Source: Ga0077527 sp021300125 (GTDB lineage Bacteria > Pseudomonadota > Gammaproteobacteria > Burkholderiales > SG8-41). From it: a DNA stretch of 8,245 bases. Numbering within the stretch: position 1 is the first letter of the stretch; every line of letters begins with the position of its first letter. The translations under genes were made by a program, and so were the position numbers. The notes under the pieces are model-generated. The model was not told the origin of the DNA. It did no database searches and saw only the letters and a list, made by a program, of their open reading frames with translations. This document shows positions 1 to 6,459 of the stretch, in pieces. Location of the stretch: the NCBI GenBank assembly GCA_046339595.1, contig JBKDUF010000127.1, positions 1 through 8,245 on the forward strand. The letters are read 5' to 3'.

Positions 1-154
1 GATTGAGCAGCAGCTTGCCGAGGAACCACAGCTTTCCCGGCAGGTCGGCCGGCATCGCGCCGGCGGCAACGACTTGCCACTTGATCACGATCTGCCCGTA
101 GACCGTCAAAAAAACCGTGATGAAAACAAACAGGTAACTCACTGCGCTGCTCAT
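1..154 (-). CDS. EamA/SMR-like small membrane protein, N-terminal part (cut by window edge)
   Basis: The first 51 codons of a minus-strand gene are present; the rest lies beyond base 1. The visible protein starts MSSAVSYLFVFITVF and has one hydrophobic helix (about residues 5-30) containing the TVYGQIVIKWQV stretch. This combination is typical of the short four-helix EamA/DMT proteins related to ArnE/ArnF and small multidrug resistance proteins. In Arn-type pathways such proteins flip undecaprenyl-phosphate-linked sugars across the inner membrane. Its ATG (154-152) overlaps the TGA of the upstream acetyltransferase in an ATGA arrangement, so the two are probably translationally coupled; a GGTGGA stretch just upstream could serve as ribosome binding site. 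Following a glycosyltransferase and a sugar-type acetyltransferase, a lipid-linked sugar flippase role is a reasonable inference but is unproven. A generic drug/metabolite transporter is the alternative. Confidence 0.72.
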   Translation of the reverse strand, partial: MSSAVSYLFVFITVFLTVYGQIVIKWQVVAAGAMPADLPGKLWFLGKLLLN

Positions 155-819
155 GGTGTCCACCGGTGATAGACGTCGAGGGGATGGCGCCAGCGAAAAC
201 CAAGCGACTGGTAGAGATTGGCCGCGGCGACATTCGATGCAGAGATCGAGCTGCTGACTTCGTCATGGCCCTGCGCGAACAGCGCGTCGATCACGGCAGT
301 CCACAGATATCTGGCCAGGCCGCGCCCGCGAAATGCCGGCGCCATCGCGTGCAGTATCAGGCGGCTGCCGGTCACCGCGGCAAAGCCGGCGAGTACGCCG
401 TCGTAACGCAGGCCGTACGCATCGCCTGCGGCATGTACCTGGCGCAGCCAGTTGTCGTAGCGCAGATCGGCGCCGTCGCGCGGCAGGTTGAAATCGCGGT
501 GGAAACGGCCATGCTCGAATGCGCCGTGGCAAACCGCCAGCAGCTCATCGAGCTTCTCGCCACGCACGCAGCGGGCCCGCGCATCGCGGTGGCCGGCAAA
601 GCCTTCGCGCCGGCAATACGGTTCGAGCAGGGTGTCGACGTAGTAGAACCCGTGGCGGTGCAGCGCCGCCTTGTCTGCCAGCGGCTCGACCTTGACCGCG
701 TAGTGGCCGGGGCTGGACGCCGCGGCGCGCAGCGCGTCCTCTTCAGCGGCGGTGATTTCGTAGCAATCGCGCCCGAAAACCGCGCTGTCCCATTCAACGC
801 GCCGGATCGCGGGATGCAT
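151..819 (-). CDS. WecD-like GNAT family N-acetyltransferase
   Basis: This 222-residue protein has the GNAT acetyl-CoA binding motif FRGRGLA at residues 163-169 and the C-terminal signature N196-VAAANLYQSLGF. The N-terminal half (RRVEWDSAVFG, then EHGRFHRDFNLP at about 102-113) resembles WecD, the dTDP-fucosamine acetyltransferase (E. coli WecD has 224 residues). Enzymes of this group transfer an acyl group from acyl-CoA to the amino group of a nucleotide-linked or lipid-linked deoxysugar in the cytoplasm. The start at 819 lies inside the end of the glycosyltransferase gene (26-bp overlap). It has no convincing Shine-Dalgarno sequence, so translational coupling is likely. The stop shares bases with the start of the next gene. 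The substrate is inferred from neighbours: an amino sugar destined for an envelope glycolipid. The family call is firm, but the exact sugar cannot be read from the sequence. Confidence 0.85.
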   Translation of the reverse strand: MHPAIRRVEWDSAVFGRDCYEITAAEEDALRAAASSPGHYAVKVEPLADKAALHRHGFYYVDTLLEPYCRREGFAGHRDARARCVRGEKLDELLAVCHGAFEHGRFHRDFNLPRDGADLRYDNWLRQVHAAGDAYGLRYDGVLAGFAAVTGSRLILHAMAPAFRGRGLARYLWTAVIDALFAQGHDEVSSSISASNVAAANLYQSLGFRWRHPLDVYHRWTP

Positions 820-1741
820 GGGTGAACGTACTGTTCATCACGATGTACAGCGGCCGCTTTTTCGCCTCGTCAAAAGTCTTGCCGAGGTAGATGCCGAGCA
901 TGCCGAGGATGCTGATGATGATGCCGCCGATGAAATAGAGCGACACGAACAGGCTGGGCCAGCCGACCACCGGCGAGCCGTAGAGCACCGCACGCACCAG
1001 GATGAACAGGCCGGCCGCGAACGACAGCAGCGACATCGCGAAGCCGAAGCGCACCGCCAGCCGCAGCGGCTTGTCAGAGTAGGCGATGATGGTGTCCATC
1101 GCCAGCTTCCACAGTTTGGCGAAGGTGTAGGTCGAGCGGCCCTCGTGGCGCTCGGCATGTGCGACCTCGATCGCCGCAGTGGGAAAACCCGTCCAGTGCA
1201 CCAGGCCGCCGAAGAAACGCAGTTGTTCGCGCATCTGCCGGCAGGCCAGCACCACCTTGCGCGAAATGATGCGGAAGTTGCCGGTGGCGCTGTCGTACTC
1301 GGTATCGGCCAGCCAGCTCAGCACCCGGTAGAAACACCAGGAAGTGAAGCGCTTGCCGAGGCCGTCGGTGCGGCCGCCGCGGCGCGCCAGCACCACGTCA
1401 TAGCCTTCCAGCGCCTTGGCGTACAGCGCGGGAATTTCCTCGGGCCGGTCCTGCAGGTCGCAGTCCATCACCACCACCCAGTCGCCTTCGGCAACGTCGA
1501 GCCCGGCGGTGATGCCGTAGTGCTGGCCGAAGTTGCGGCTGAACTGCAGGCCCTTCACCCGAGAATCGGCGGCGGCAAGCCGTTTCACGATATCCCAGGA
1601 ATGGTCGCCACCGCAGTCCTCGACCATCACGATCTCGAAATCCCGGGTGATGGTGCCCAGCGCAGCGACCAGGCGGCGGTACAGTTCATCAAGACAGCCC
1701 TCGGCCTTGTACACCGGGGTGACGACGGAAATCAGCGGCAT
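794..1741 (-). CDS. Family 2 glycosyltransferase, polyprenyl-phosphate type (GtrB/ArnC/DPM1-like)
   Basis: This is a 315-residue protein with an N-terminal GT-A domain and two C-terminal membrane helices (about 229-251 and 260-287), the layout of GtrB, ArnC and bacterial dolichyl-phosphate-mannose synthase-like enzymes. Visible motifs are ISVVTPVYKAE at the N-terminus, the nucleotide-binding acidic pair E41-D42, N70-F71-G72, and the metal-binding DCDLQDRPEE from residue 93, where most relatives have DADLQDPPE. Such enzymes use a nucleotide sugar to make undecaprenyl-phosphate-linked sugar at the cytoplasmic face of the inner membrane. The gene begins 3 bp after the stop of msbA, and its GGGGAGG/TGAGG ribosome binding region lies inside the end of msbA. 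The following acetyltransferase overlaps its 3' end. Together these point to one operon that builds and modifies a lipid-linked sugar, possibly for lipopolysaccharide decoration. The donor sugar is unknown. Confidence 0.9.
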   Translation of the reverse strand: MPLISVVTPVYKAEGCLDELYRRLVAALGTITRDFEIVMVEDCGGDHSWDIVKRLAAADSRVKGLQFSRNFGQHYGITAGLDVAEGDWVVVMDCDLQDRPEEIPALYAKALEGYDVVLARRGGRTDGLGKRFTSWCFYRVLSWLADTEYDSATGNFRIISRKVVLACRQMREQLRFFGGLVHWTGFPTAAIEVAHAERHEGRSTYTFAKLWKLAMDTIIAYSDKPLRLAVRFGFAMSLLSFAAGLFILVRAVLYGSPVVGWPSLFVSLYFIGGIIISILGMLGIYLGKTFDEAKKRPLYIVMNSTFTHASRDPAR

Positions 1742-1744
1742 GCC

Positions 1745-3487
1745 TCAGCCCTCCCCGGCCTGCTGGAACTGGTTGCGGTAGAGCTGGGCGTATTTTCCGC
1801 CGCGCGCCAGCAGCTCGACGTGCGTGCCGGCCTCGACGATGCACCCGCCGTCGAGCACGACAATGCGGTGCGCCTTTTCGATGGTGGACAGGCGGTGTGC
1901 AATGACCAGCGTGGTGCGGCCGCGCATCAGCGCCTCCAGCGCGGCCTGTACATGGCGCTCGGATTCGGTGTCGAGCGCGGATGTGGCCTCGTCGAGGATC
2001 AGCACCGGCGCATCCTTGAGCAGCGCACGCGCGATCGCCAGGCGCTGGCGCTGGCCGCCGGAGAGCCGCACACCGTTCTCGCCGACCAGGGTGTCGAAGC
2101 CCTGCGGCATGCGTTCGATGAACTCCAGCGCATGCGCGGCCCTCGCGGCGGACTCGATCTGGGCCCGGGTTGCCCCCTTCATCGCACCGTAGGCGATATT
2201 GGCGGCCACGGTGTCGTTGAACAGCACCACGTCCTGGCTCACCAGCGCAATGTTGGCGCGCAGGGCGGAAAGTTTGAGGCTGGCAACGTCCTCGCCATCG
2301 AGCAGGATGCGGCCGGCCGAAGGGGCGTAGAACCGCGGCACCAGATTCGCCAGCGTGGTCTTGCCGCTGCCCGAGGCGCCGACCAGTGCCACGGTCTCTC
2401 CGGGCGCAATCGCAAGGTCAATGTGGTCGAGCGCGGCGCGGCCGTCAGCGCCATAGGCAAAGCGCAGGCCCTCGATGCGGATGTCGCCGCGGGCGCGTCC
2501 CGGAGCCCTGGTCCCGCTGTCGGTCTCTCCGGCCTCGTCGATCAGCGCGAATACGCTCTCGGCCGCGGCCAGCCCGCGCTGCAGCGGCTCGTTGACGCTG
2601 GTCACCCGCTTCAGCGGAGCAGTCAGCATCAGCATCGCGGCAATGAAGGAGACAAAGCCGCCGACCGTGATCTGGTCGGCGTTGGATTGCCGGGTAGCCA
2701 GATAAACGATGGTCGCCAGCGCCAGCGCCGCCAGGAACTGCACCACCGGCACGCTTGCCGCGGCGGCCGCCGCCTGTTTCATCAGCTGCCGCCGCACGCG
2801 GTTGGCCTGTTCGTCAAACCGCTGCTGCTCGTAGTCCTGCCCGCCAAACAGCTTGACCACGCGGTGGCCTTCAATCGCCTCCTGCACCACCTGGGTCATC
2901 TCGCCCATCTGCCGCTGCACCTCGCGGCTGGAATTGCGCAGGCGGATGCTGATCACGCGCACGACCAGCACGATCAGCGGCATCAGCGCCAGCGACAACA
3001 GCGTGAGTTTCCAGTTCAGCCACAGCATCCAGCCGAGCAGGCCAAGGATCACCAGCGCATCCTTGAACACCACGGTCAGCACGCTGGTCGCGGCGGTGGT
3101 GACCTGCGTGACGTCGTAGGTGAGCTTGGAAATCAGCGTGCCCGAGGGCTGGTCGTCATAAAAGCGCGCGGGCAGGGTCAGCAGCTTGCGGAACATCTGC
3201 GCACGCAGATCCATCACCAGGCGATTGCCGACCCAGGACAGGGCGAACTGCGCGACATATTCGGCCAGGCCGCGGATCACGAACAGGCCGATGATGAACA
3301 CCGGCGTCCAGCGGATCACCGCCTCGTCCTTGTTCACGAACACGCCGTCCAGCAGGGGTTTGAGCAGCGCCGGCAGCGCCGGTTCGGTGGCGGCGACGAC
3401 GACGATGCCGAGGATGGCCGCGGCAAAGGTGCGCCAGTACGGCCGTACATGGCGCAGCAGGCGCAAATAAAGCTCGGTTCCGGACAT
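1745..3487 (-). CDS. msbA: MsbA-type lipid A / lipopolysaccharide ABC exporter
   Basis: This is a fused half-transporter of 580 residues, close to E. coli MsbA (582). The N-terminal six-helix exporter domain covers roughly residues 1-310. The ATPase domain follows, with Walker A GASGSGKT (370-377), Q-loop Q418, signature LSGGQ (475-479), Walker B VLILDE (D499, E500) and switch histidine H531. MsbA works as a homodimer in the inner membrane and flips lipid A-core to the periplasmic leaflet. I chose the start MSGTELYLRLLRHVRPY at 3487. An in-frame ATG at 3556 would add 23 atypical residues and would sit only 8 bp beyond the T-tract of the btuB terminator. The chosen start has a poor Shine-Dalgarno sequence. 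The 77 bp between terminator and gene are AT-rich and hold only a weak promoter guess (TATTGT on the minus strand). It is the first gene of the envelope operon, with the glycosyltransferase 3 bp downstream. A paralogous lipid exporter is less likely. Confidence 0.93.
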   Translation of the reverse strand: MSGTELYLRLLRHVRPYWRTFAAAILGIVVVAATEPALPALLKPLLDGVFVNKDEAVIRWTPVFIIGLFVIRGLAEYVAQFALSWVGNRLVMDLRAQMFRKLLTLPARFYDDQPSGTLISKLTYDVTQVTTAATSVLTVVFKDALVILGLLGWMLWLNWKLTLLSLALMPLIVLVVRVISIRLRNSSREVQRQMGEMTQVVQEAIEGHRVVKLFGGQDYEQQRFDEQANRVRRQLMKQAAAAAASVPVVQFLAALALATIVYLATRQSNADQITVGGFVSFIAAMLMLTAPLKRVTSVNEPLQRGLAAAESVFALIDEAGETDSGTRAPGRARGDIRIEGLRFAYGADGRAALDHIDLAIAPGETVALVGASGSGKTTLANLVPRFYAPSAGRILLDGEDVASLKLSALRANIALVSQDVVLFNDTVAANIAYGAMKGATRAQIESAARAAHALEFIERMPQGFDTLVGENGVRLSGGQRQRLAIARALLKDAPVLILDEATSALDTESERHVQAALEALMRGRTTLVIAHRLSTIEKAHRIVVLDGGCIVEAGTHVELLARGGKYAQLYRNQFQQAGEG

Positions 3488-3564
3488 CGTTGGCACGGGC
3501 CGAACAATAGCAAACTTTTGATAATTAAGGAAAACTTGGCCGTGTTTTGGCCGCATCCGGTGAC

Positions 3565-3591
3565 AAAAAAAGCCGCGCGGCGCGCGGCTTT
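3565..3591 (-). terminator. Rho-independent terminator after btuB
   Basis: A perfect inverted repeat with 11-base arms (3569-3579 and 3581-3591; core GCCGCGCG) is followed, reading on the minus strand, by a run of seven T residues (3571-3565). It begins 19 bp after the btuB stop codon. It should end the receptor transcript and separate it from msbA, whose start lies about 80 bp further on. No T-run follows the stem on the plus strand, so it acts leftward. Confidence 0.92.
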
Positions 3592-3609
3592 GCTGAAAGC
3601 CCCCGGCGT

Positions 3610-5688
3610 TCAGCGGAACACGTATTCCGCCATCACGCCGGCGTTGCGCTCCGGCAGGGGGTAGGCGTTGTAGCGGTCGGCGACAAACTGGCTGCGCACC
3701 GCGTAGTTGTAATACTTGCGGTCGAACAGGTTGTTGATCACGGCGCTGAATGTCCAGGCCCCCTGCCGCTGCGACAGCCTGAGGTCGGCCACGGTGTAGG
3801 CCGGGATTTTTACACCCAGCGTGTTGCCCTCGTCATTGTCCATGTACTGCGCAGCGACATGGGTCGCGGTGAAACTGAGCAGTGTGCCCTGGGCCGGCGT
3901 CCAGGCGAGGCCTGCGTTGAGCTTGTGCCTGGGTACCAGCGGCACCGTCTTGCCGGCAATGTTGACGTTAAGCGCGGTGAATGCGCCGCCGGGCAGCACG
4001 CCTTCGCGGAAACGCGCATCGGTATGGGTGTATGAACCGGTCAGCGACCACGCCGATGACGGTTTCCAGCGCCCCTCGAGTTCGAAGCCTCGGCGGCGCG
4101 ACGGCGGCAGGTTGGTGTTGCCGATGCCGGTGGTGAAGGCCTCGAGGCGGATTTCGTCGCGGACATTCATCTCGAACAGCGCCGCACGCAGCCATGCGCC
4201 GGCGCGCCGCCATTCCATGCCCAGCTCATGGTGCTGCGCGGTCTGCGGCCGCAGGAACTGGAACTGGTTGAGGAAGGCCGGCGAAGTCTCGTAAATCTCG
4301 TCGATGTTGGCAAAGCGGAAACTGCGCGCCGTCTTGGCCATCAGCGACAGCACCGGCGTCAGCGCGTAACGGGCTCCGGCTTCCCAGGCGTTCACGGACT
4401 CGTTCTGCGAGGCAGGCGCCGCACCGGAGCCGAAAGCACCGCCAGGCGCCGCGACGTTGAAGGAGTCGGTGGCGTCGGCCTTGTAGCGCTCGTAGCGCAG
4501 GCCTGCGGTCAGGGTCAGGCGCGGCGACACCTGCAGCGTGTCCTGCAGATAGGCGCCCAGGTTGTACTGCTGGGCGTCAATGACATTGAACGGGTTGCCG
4601 ATGTTCAGCGTCGAGTTCGACCGCCGCAGCCGGTAATCCCATTGGTACCAGTCAATGCCGGCGACGAAGGTGTGTTTGCCGCCGGGCAGGTCGGGGGACC
4701 AGCGCACCCGCGGGTTCAGCGACCAGACATCGAGGTCGGCGACGCGGAAATCGGGATTGCCGGAAAAATCGAAATAGGAGGTCTGCTCTTTGCTGCGCCA
4801 GCCGGCGCCGACGATGAAGTCAGCCCCGCCCGCGCGCTGCAGCCAGTCGAGGGTGACGCGGTTGCCGTTGCGCTGCGACCAGTCCAGCGGCGTCTGTGCG
4901 CCGCGGCGGTCGGTAACGAGCTGGTTGACGTTCGCGCCGGGCTGGACCCGGCGCGCACCGGGCAGGCGCATGCCCTGGTGGTCGGTCGCCATGCGCAGCA
5001 TGATTTCCCCGCCCTCGGTGAGCCATCGCAGGTCAGCTGCGGCGTTGGACTGGCGGTTTTCATTGTTGCGGCGGTACCCGTCGCTCTCAAGATTGCTGGC
5101 AGACATGCCGATGCCGAAGCTGCCGCTGCGGTACTGGGCCGTCAATCCGGTCTCGAGGGTGCCGTATGCGGCGCTGCGCACGCGCAGGCTGCCGCGATCG
5201 CCGCCGTCCAGCGGCGAGCGGGTGATGATGTTGATCACGCCGGCCACCGCGCCGTCGCCATACAGCACGGAGCCGCCGCCGCGCACGATCTCAATCCGCT
5301 CGATGCTGGAGAGCGGGATCGACGACCACTGCACCCCCGACAGGTCGATGTCGGAAACCCGGCGGCCATCGACCAGGATCAGCGTGTTCTGCGTGCCGGT
5401 GATGCCGAAACCGCGCAGGTCAATGGTGGTGGTGGCGGCATTGTTTCCGAAAAAGTCATGGATATGCACGCCGGCCTGCTCGGACAGCAGGTCGGGCACC
5501 GTCTTTGCCGGACTGCGGCGGATGTCCTCCAGGCCGATCACGGTCATGTTCACCGGCTTGTCGTCGTAGCGCTCCTGGAAGCGGCTGGCGGTGACAACCA
5601 CGGTATCGAGTGCGGCGATGTTCTGCTGCGCCGCGCAGGGTGTTGCCGCCACCAGGGCGACGGCTGCTGCAAGGGCCTTGCGTTCCAA
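3610..5688 (-). CDS. btuB: TonB-dependent outer-membrane receptor, BtuB-like (cobalamin/corrinoid uptake)
   Basis: This 692-residue protein has a signal peptide (about residues 1-20, ending CAA|QQ), a TonB box LDTVVVTASR (27-36) and a plug domain. In the plug, RIEIVRGGGSVLYGDGAVAG and VINIITR sit at about 131-157. A 22-strand-type beta barrel follows to the C-terminus, which ends EYVFR, one residue beyond the usual terminal Phe. It is longer than E. coli BtuB (614). The substrate call rests mainly on the cobalamin riboswitch in its leader; the family alone would also fit siderophore receptors. The receptor passes substrate into the periplasm using TonB energy. The start is TTG at 5688-5686, since a strong GAGGAG lies 6 nt upstream and no in-frame ATG or GTG fits a signal peptide as well. 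No btuCDF or tonB genes are visible next to it. It has its own terminator and stands as a single-gene unit. Confidence 0.9.
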   Translation of the reverse strand: MERKALAAAVALVAATPCAAQQNIAALDTVVVTASRFQERYDDKPVNMTVIGLEDIRRSPAKTVPDLLSEQAGVHIHDFFGNNAATTTIDLRGFGITGTQNTLILVDGRRVSDIDLSGVQWSSIPLSSIERIEIVRGGGSVLYGDGAVAGVINIITRSPLDGGDRGSLRVRSAAYGTLETGLTAQYRSGSFGIGMSASNLESDGYRRNNENRQSNAAADLRWLTEGGEIMLRMATDHQGMRLPGARRVQPGANVNQLVTDRRGAQTPLDWSQRNGNRVTLDWLQRAGGADFIVGAGWRSKEQTSYFDFSGNPDFRVADLDVWSLNPRVRWSPDLPGGKHTFVAGIDWYQWDYRLRRSNSTLNIGNPFNVIDAQQYNLGAYLQDTLQVSPRLTLTAGLRYERYKADATDSFNVAAPGGAFGSGAAPASQNESVNAWEAGARYALTPVLSLMAKTARSFRFANIDEIYETSPAFLNQFQFLRPQTAQHHELGMEWRRAGAWLRAALFEMNVRDEIRLEAFTTGIGNTNLPPSRRRGFELEGRWKPSSAWSLTGSYTHTDARFREGVLPGGAFTALNVNIAGKTVPLVPRHKLNAGLAWTPAQGTLLSFTATHVAAQYMDNDEGNTLGVKIPAYTVADLRLSQRQGAWTFSAVINNLFDRKYYNYAVRSQFVADRYNAYPLPERNAGVMAEYVFR

Positions 5689-5692
5689 TTGA

Positions 5693-5804
5693 ATCTCCTC
5701 GTGTGCACGCCCGCCGCGTGCCGGTCAGTCAACGAGGAAATGCCGCAACAGGGAAGAAACGCAGCGCGCATGAACGCCGGACGCCGCCTCCCCGCGGCAT
5801 TTCC
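5693..5804 (-). promoter_or_regulatory. Putative translational expression platform of the btuB cobalamin riboswitch
   Basis: Three pairings can be read on the minus-strand RNA between the aptamer and btuB. (A) GGAAATGCCGC (5804-5794) pairs perfectly with GCGGCATTTCC (5746-5736). (B) ATTTCCTCGT (5741-5732) pairs with ACGAGGAGAT (5702-5693) over ten pairs with one G-U; it covers the whole Shine-Dalgarno sequence and encloses a small hairpin GCACGC/GCGTGC (5721-5716 with 5710-5705). (C) GTTGCGG (5749-5743) is an exact complement of CCGCAAC in the conserved aptamer loop (5929-5923). A excludes both B and C, while B and C touch but do not overlap and can coexist. No T-run is present, so control would act on translation. 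The pairings are seen in the sequence; their use in switching is inferred. Confidence 0.7.
5695..5700 (-). promoter_or_regulatory. Ribosome binding site fixing the btuB TTG start
   Basis: On the minus strand, GAGGAG is followed by ATTCAA and then TTG, a 6-nt spacing. This strong Shine-Dalgarno match compensates for the weak start codon and decides the start. It is complementary to a segment 30 nt upstream (5732-5741), so it can be buried by the leader. Confidence 0.85.
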
Positions 5805-5814
5805 AATACGGCGA

Positions 5815-6006
5815 TCAAGGCCGGTCTCCGGGCTCACAACCCGAGCGCACCGCCTTCCCGTTCCGCTGGAACAGTGGCGAGTGGTGCGTCGTGGCATCCT
5901 CAGTGGATGCGTGTTGCTTACCGTTGCGGGGGCAGCACAGGCATGGGTTCTGTTGAACCGCACCTGTTTCCCGTTTCACCGGCGCCCTTGCGGGTCGCCG
6001 GCACCT
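5815..6006 (-). promoter_or_regulatory. Cobalamin (adenosylcobalamin) riboswitch aptamer
   Basis: Read on the minus strand, the conserved cobalamin riboswitch segments occur in the right order. They are AGGTGCC at the 5' side (6006-6000), GAAACGGGAA near 5976-5967, GCTGCCCCCGCAACGGTAA (5936-5918), the B12 box GCCACTG (5878-5872), GGGAAGGC (5859-5852), and GAGCCCGGAGACCGGCC (5835-5819). A 9-bp CCGGCG-CCC stem with a GCAA loop fills the 5' variable stem, and GCATCC/GGATGC forms an extra hairpin between the conserved parts. High adenosylcobalamin normally represses the gene downstream, here the BtuB-like receptor. The outer boundaries are approximate because the closing helix P1 is not sharply defined. 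Confidence 0.95.
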
Positions 6007-6091
6007 GGATCACGTCCGGGTCTGGGCGCTTGCGGTCGCGCCGCGTCCTGGACAAAGCGATTTTAACTGCAAGCAGCGTCCAAGACAGGAT

Positions 6092-6119
6092 ATTTTATTC
6101 AATTAAATCAATGGGTTAA
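6092..6119 (-). promoter_or_regulatory. Candidate sigma70 promoter for btuB
   Basis: On the minus strand a -35-like TTAACC (6119-6114) and a -10-like TAAAAT (6097-6092) are separated by 16 bp in an AT-rich stretch. Transcription would begin near 6085, about 80 nt before the aptamer. The -35 box overlaps the T-run of the upstream terminator-like hairpin. A second TAAAAT at 6065-6060 lacks a matching -35 box. Confidence 0.35.
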
Positions 6120-6145
6120 AAAAAGACATCGGGCGGACCCCCGAT
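6118..6145 (-). terminator. Orphan rho-independent terminator-like hairpin facing left
   Basis: On the minus strand ATCGGG (6145-6140) and CCCGAT (6133-6128) form a 6-bp stem around a 6-nt loop. After GTC comes a run of seven T residues (6124-6118). The polarity is leftward only, since no T-run follows on the plus strand. No minus-strand coding gene lies between it and the divergent zap operon, so it may end a short non-coding transcript or insulate btuB. The short stem and 3-nt gap before the T-run make it weaker than the btuB terminator. Confidence 0.6.
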
Positions 6146-6243
6146 TTCGGCCAGGTGCCGGCGAGCGCACGTGGCACACATGCCAACTTACATTCAGAAG
6201 TCTGCCTTAAGGACTGAGCCAGCTGGATTTTCACCCCCATCCC

Positions 6244-6253
6244 CACTATAGTG
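6244..6253. promoter_or_regulatory. Symmetric -10 element (CACTATAGTG), candidate divergent promoter
   Basis: The 10-bp palindrome CACTATAGTG contains TATAGT, five of six matches to the -10 consensus, on both strands. On the plus strand it ends 6 bp before the ATG of the coiled-coil gene, so the start point would fall on the ATG itself. On the minus strand a TTGAGT lies 19 bp upstream of the TATAGT. The plus-strand -35 region is weak (TGGATT at 17 bp). Base 6146-6243, between this element and the orphan terminator, holds no open reading frame I would call. Confidence 0.4.
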
Positions 6254-6258
6254 CGCGC

Positions 6259-6459
6259 ATGGAAGCGGAACTCAAGGCGCTCGAGGACAAGCTCGACCAA
6301 TTCATCGAGACCAATCAGCGGCTGCGCGAGGACACCCAGCGGCTGCGGCAGGAACTGGCCACCGCGCTGGACCGCAACAAGCAGCTGGAAGACAAGATCC
6401 GCCTCGCCACCACCCGCCTCGAACAGATTGTCGAACAGATTCCCGCCGAGGAAGCATGA
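6259..6459 (+). CDS. Small ZapB-like coiled-coil protein (TIGR02449-type)
   Basis: A 66-residue protein that is almost entirely a charged heptad-repeat helix (ELKALEDKLDQFIETNQRL onward), ending in IPAEEA. Small coiled-coil proteins of this type sit directly before zapA in many beta- and gammaproteobacteria and resemble the cell-division factor ZapB; they act in the cytoplasm near the Z-ring, although direct evidence for this subgroup is thin. The stop overlaps the zapA start (ATGA), so the two are cotranslated. There is no Shine-Dalgarno sequence before its ATG; instead a TATAGT lies at leaderless distance. The start residue context MEAELKALE fits the family, so a different start is unlikely. 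Confidence 0.82.
   Translation: MEAELKALEDKLDQFIETNQRLREDTQRLRQELATALDRNKQLEDKIRLATTRLEQIVEQIPAEEA

Noticed and set aside
3488..3556. N-terminal extension of MsbA from the ATG at 3556
   Set aside because: The extra 23 residues are atypical, and the start would lie almost on the T-run of the btuB terminator. MSGTELYLRL gives the normal family length.
818..3664. Long plus-strand open frame (948 codons) antisense to msbA and the glycosyltransferase
   Set aside because: Its translation is rich in His, Gln, Arg and Ala with no recognisable domain. It mirrors two well-supported genes on the other strand, as expected in GC-rich DNA.
4228..6066. Plus-strand open frame (612 codons) antisense to btuB
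   Set aside because: It runs through the btuB coding region, the leader and the riboswitch. Composition is antisense-like and no domain is visible.
6188..6213. CCTTAAGG palindrome with flanking AGTC/GACT as an operator
   Set aside because: Only the 8-bp core is symmetric; the flanks do not extend the repeat, and no regulator gene is nearby.
6103..6300. Minus-strand 65-codon frame between btuB and the zap genes
   Set aside because: It starts inside the coiled-coil gene, ends in the orphan terminator region and has no family resemblance or clear ribosome binding site.
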